Below are positions 8,187 to 11,112 of a stretch of DNA of 11,112 bases, piece after piece; position 1 is the first letter of the stretch, and every line of letters starts with the position of its first letter. Source of the stretch: Trueperaceae bacterium (lineage in GTDB: Bacteria; Deinococcota; Deinococci; Deinococcales; Trueperaceae); NCBI GenBank assembly GCA_007121175.1, contig SKMG01000405.1, positions 1-11,112 of the forward strand. Reading direction: 5' to 3'. The position numbers and the translations under genes are program-made. The notes below the pieces were generated by a model. The model saw nothing but the letters and a program-made list of their open reading frames with translations, did not search any database and was not told the DNA's origin.

Positions 8187-8917
8187 TCTGCCCCGTGCTC
8201 GACGCGGCCGCCAGCTTCGGCGCGCCGGTCATCGCTCGCGCTCCCCTCGTCGGTGTCTTGGCGCTCCAGGGCGCGTTCCGCGAGCACCGCTCGGCGCTCG
8301 AGCGGGTGGGGGCGCGGGCGCTGGAGGTCCGCCGCCCCGAACAGCTCTCGTGCCTCGACGGCCTGGTGATCCCGGGCGGGGAGTCCTCGACGATGACCAG
8401 GTTGATGCGGGACTACCGCCTCGACGAGGCGATCAGGTGCTTCAGTCAGGACGGGGGCCCGGTGTGGGGGACGTGCGCGGGCGCGATCGCGGTCGCCAGC
8501 GTCATCGAGGGCTACCCCGAGCAGCCACGCCTGGGGCTGCTGGACGCGCGTGTGGTTCGCAACGCCTACGGGCGGCAGCGACCGTCGTTCGAGGCCGACA
8601 TCGACGTGGTGGGTTGGGAGCGACCCTTCCGGGCGCTGTTCATCCGCGCGCCGAGCTTGGGGGCCGTCGGTTCCGGAGTGCGCGTGCTCGCGACCTTCGC
8701 CGGCCAGCCCGTCGCGATTGCCGACGGCCGCACGCTGGCGACCGTGTTCCATCCCGAGCTGACCGGGGATGACCGCTGGCACCGCGCCTTCGTGACACAC
8801 TGCATCGGCGTGCGCGTGGCGCGTCGACGTGCCGCTGCGACCGCGGACGCGACCGGCGAGCCGGGGCCCGAACCGGCCGCGCCGGAATCGGAAGCCCGAG
8901 AAGCGAGGCCCGCATGA
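8183..8917 (+). CDS. pdxT: Pyridoxal 5'-phosphate synthase glutaminase subunit PdxT
   Basis: PdxT is the class I glutamine amidotransferase that docks on PdxS and delivers ammonia for PLP formation. The 244-aa frame has VGVLALQGAFREH (23-35), LVIPGGESSTM (61-71, oxyanion region), GTCAGAIA with nucleophile Cys98, VVRNAYGRQRPSFEADI (124-140), FIRAPSLG (153-160) and FHPELTGD with His190 and Glu192, so the triad is complete. It is longer than the usual ~190-200 aa: about 20 extra residues precede VGVLALQG, and about 30 Ala/Glu/Pro-rich residues follow the domain. The GTG at 8183 sits inside the PBP stop (GTGA). The only other usable early start is the GTG at 8195, so some N-terminal extension seems unavoidable. 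No close Shine-Dalgarno is seen (GAGG at 8164-8167 is 15 nt away), suggesting dependence on PBP translation. Its end overlaps ppa (ATGA). Confidence 0.94.
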   Translation: MICPVLDAAASFGAPVIARAPLVGVLALQGAFREHRSALERVGARALEVRRPEQLSCLDGLVIPGGESSTMTRLMRDYRLDEAIRCFSQDGGPVWGTCAGAIAVASVIEGYPEQPRLGLLDARVVRNAYGRQRPSFEADIDVVGWERPFRALFIRAPSLGAVGSGVRVLATFAGQPVAIADGRTLATVFHPELTGDDRWHRAFVTHCIGVRVARRRAAATADATGEPGPEPAAPESEAREARPA

Positions 8918-9459
8918 CCAGCGCTCCCAACCTCATCCACCTCAGCCCCGGCGAGCGGGCACCCGAGCAAGTGAACGCCGTCATCGAGGTGCCGATGGGC
9001 TCCTCCAACAAGTACGAGTACGACGAGGAGCTCGGCGTGTTCCGCCTCGACCGCGTGCTCTACAGCCCGATGCACTATCCGGGTGACTACGGCTTCGTAC
9101 CCGGCACCTTTGCGGCCGACCACGACCCGATCGACGTCCTGGTGATGATGAGCCGCGCCACCTTCCCCGGCGCGGTCGTGCGCGCGCGCCCGCTCGGGTA
9201 CCTCGAGATGGCCGATGAAAAGGGCAGCGACCAGAAGATCCTGGCCGTTCCCGTCGACGATCCGCGCTACGACAGCACCCGCCACCTCGACAACGTCTCC
9301 CGTCACCGCCTACGCGAGATCGAGCACTTCTTCCGCATCTACAAGGAGCTCGAGGGCAAGCACACGCAGGTCGGCGGCTGGCACGACCTGGATGCGACAC
9401 ACGCGCTGATCGACAGCGCCATCCGGGCCTACCGAGAGAAGTTCGGCGAGCTGACCTGA
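8914..9459 (+). CDS. ppa: Inorganic pyrophosphatase, family I (soluble)
   Basis: This cytosolic enzyme hydrolyses PPi to two phosphates with Mg2+, pulling PPi-releasing reactions forward. The 181-aa protein matches the length of bacterial family I enzymes, which form hexamers. Visible features are VIEVPMGSSNKYEYD (23-37) with Lys33, LDRVLYSPMHYPGDYGFVPGT (45-65) with the YPGDYG core, and the signature DHDPID with metal-binding Asp69, Asp71 and Asp74. EKGSDQKILAVPVDD, HFFRIYKELEGK and GW follow in the expected order. The ATG at 8914 overlaps the pdxT stop (ATGA) and follows GAGG at 8905-8908 with 5 nt spacing. It is the last gene of the plus-strand block and faces lipA convergently. PPi from TrpD is one possible substrate source, but the enzyme is general. 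Confidence 0.96.
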   Translation: MTSAPNLIHLSPGERAPEQVNAVIEVPMGSSNKYEYDEELGVFRLDRVLYSPMHYPGDYGFVPGTFAADHDPIDVLVMMSRATFPGAVVRARPLGYLEMADEKGSDQKILAVPVDDPRYDSTRHLDNVSRHRLREIEHFFRIYKELEGKHTQVGGWHDLDATHALIDSAIRAYREKFGELT

Positions 9460-9485
9460 GTCCGGCGCGAGCTGCGACGTAAGGC

Positions 9486-9513
9486 GCCTGCCTGCGCCCA
9501 GGCGCCGGCAGGC
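9486..9513. terminator. GC-rich hairpin between convergent ppa and lipA, probable bidirectional terminator
   Basis: Two nested inverted repeats form one long stem: GCCTGCC (9486-9492) pairs with GGCAGGC (9507-9513), and GCGCC (9494-9498) pairs with GGCGC (9501-9505), with one T/C mismatch between the blocks and CA at the tip. It starts 27 nt after the ppa stop. No T-run follows on either strand, so it would act as a non-canonical, strong-stem terminator or 3'-end stabiliser. Confidence 0.6.
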
Positions 9514-9543
9514 TCAGGTGCCGGAAGGCGCCCAGGCGCCGGC
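9494..9543. repeat. 16-nt hairpin-core direct repeat
   Basis: GCGCCCAGGCGCCGGC occurs at 9494-9509 and again at 9528-9543, 34 nt apart. The first copy is the tip of the main hairpin. The second forms its own 6-bp stem, GGCGCC-CA-GGCGCC (9527-9540). The two copies could also pair with one another, so alternative folds are possible. Confidence 0.75.
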
Positions 9544-9576
9544 CGTGGCCGAGTGGCCGCCGTGGCCGACTGGCCG
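9543..9576. repeat. 17-nt imperfect tandem repeat next to the lipA stop
   Basis: CCGTGGCCGAGTGGCCG (9543-9559) is followed directly by CCGTGGCCGACTGGCCG (9560-9576), with one mismatch (G/C). The repeat ends 11 nt before the lipA stop codon on the minus strand. I see no coding role; it looks like a small slippage or duplication product in the convergent gap. Confidence 0.75.
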
Positions 9577-9587
9577 GTCGTGGTTCC

Positions 9588-11112
<1,525 letters not shown>

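Overview
The window is a compact, very GC-rich stretch of bacterial chromosome carrying housekeeping biosynthesis genes. Several proteins read most like Deinococcota (Thermus/Deinococcus/Truepera group): the FabI stretch VSAYSLVAAARR and its end VYVDAGFHAIGM, and the TrpE stretch ADLETPLTAYLK followed by SFLLES. A TANNNT box directly upstream of a GTG start, typical of the leaderless genes common in Deinococcus, fits this. A high-GC member such as a Truepera relative is my best guess; it is inferred from remembered family sequences, not from a search.

Region 1 (30-4813, plus strand) is one tight unit: fabI (enoyl-ACP reductase), trpE, trpG, a GT-A fold family 2-type glycosyltransferase, and trpD. 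From trpE on, each junction is a 4-nt stop/start overlap (GTGA or ATGA). trpE, trpG and trpD cover the first two committed steps of tryptophan synthesis, chorismate to anthranilate to phosphoribosylanthranilate. The other trp genes are not here. A 16-nt perfect palindrome lies 3 nt after the trpD stop.

Region 2 (4943-9459, plus strand) holds pdxS, a class A penicillin-binding protein, pdxT and ppa. PdxS and PdxT are the two subunits of the DXP-independent PLP synthase, but their genes are split by the PBP gene. PBP, pdxT and ppa are joined by 4-nt overlaps. A -10-like TATCGT sits 7 nt before the preferred PBP start, suggesting a leaderless promoter that would also feed pdxT and ppa.

Region 3 (9460-9587) is the convergent gap between ppa and lipA. 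It contains a strong GC-rich hairpin, a second copy of the hairpin core and a 17-nt tandem repeat, probably serving both strands as a termination region.

Region 4 (9588-11112, minus strand) is lipB-lipA, the lipoate synthesis pair. lipB is cut by the window edge. Its 3' end carries a 21-bp in-frame tandem duplication that also duplicates the lipA Shine-Dalgarno sequence.

Metabolic links are plausible but inferred: PPase can remove the PPi released by TrpD, PLP is the cofactor of tryptophan synthase, and FabI helps make the octanoyl-ACP used by LipB. I see no mobile element, CRISPR array, tRNA, rRNA or defence system. The unusual content lies in gene order, the embedded glycosyltransferase, and small repeat and regulatory structures, not in a new multi-gene system.
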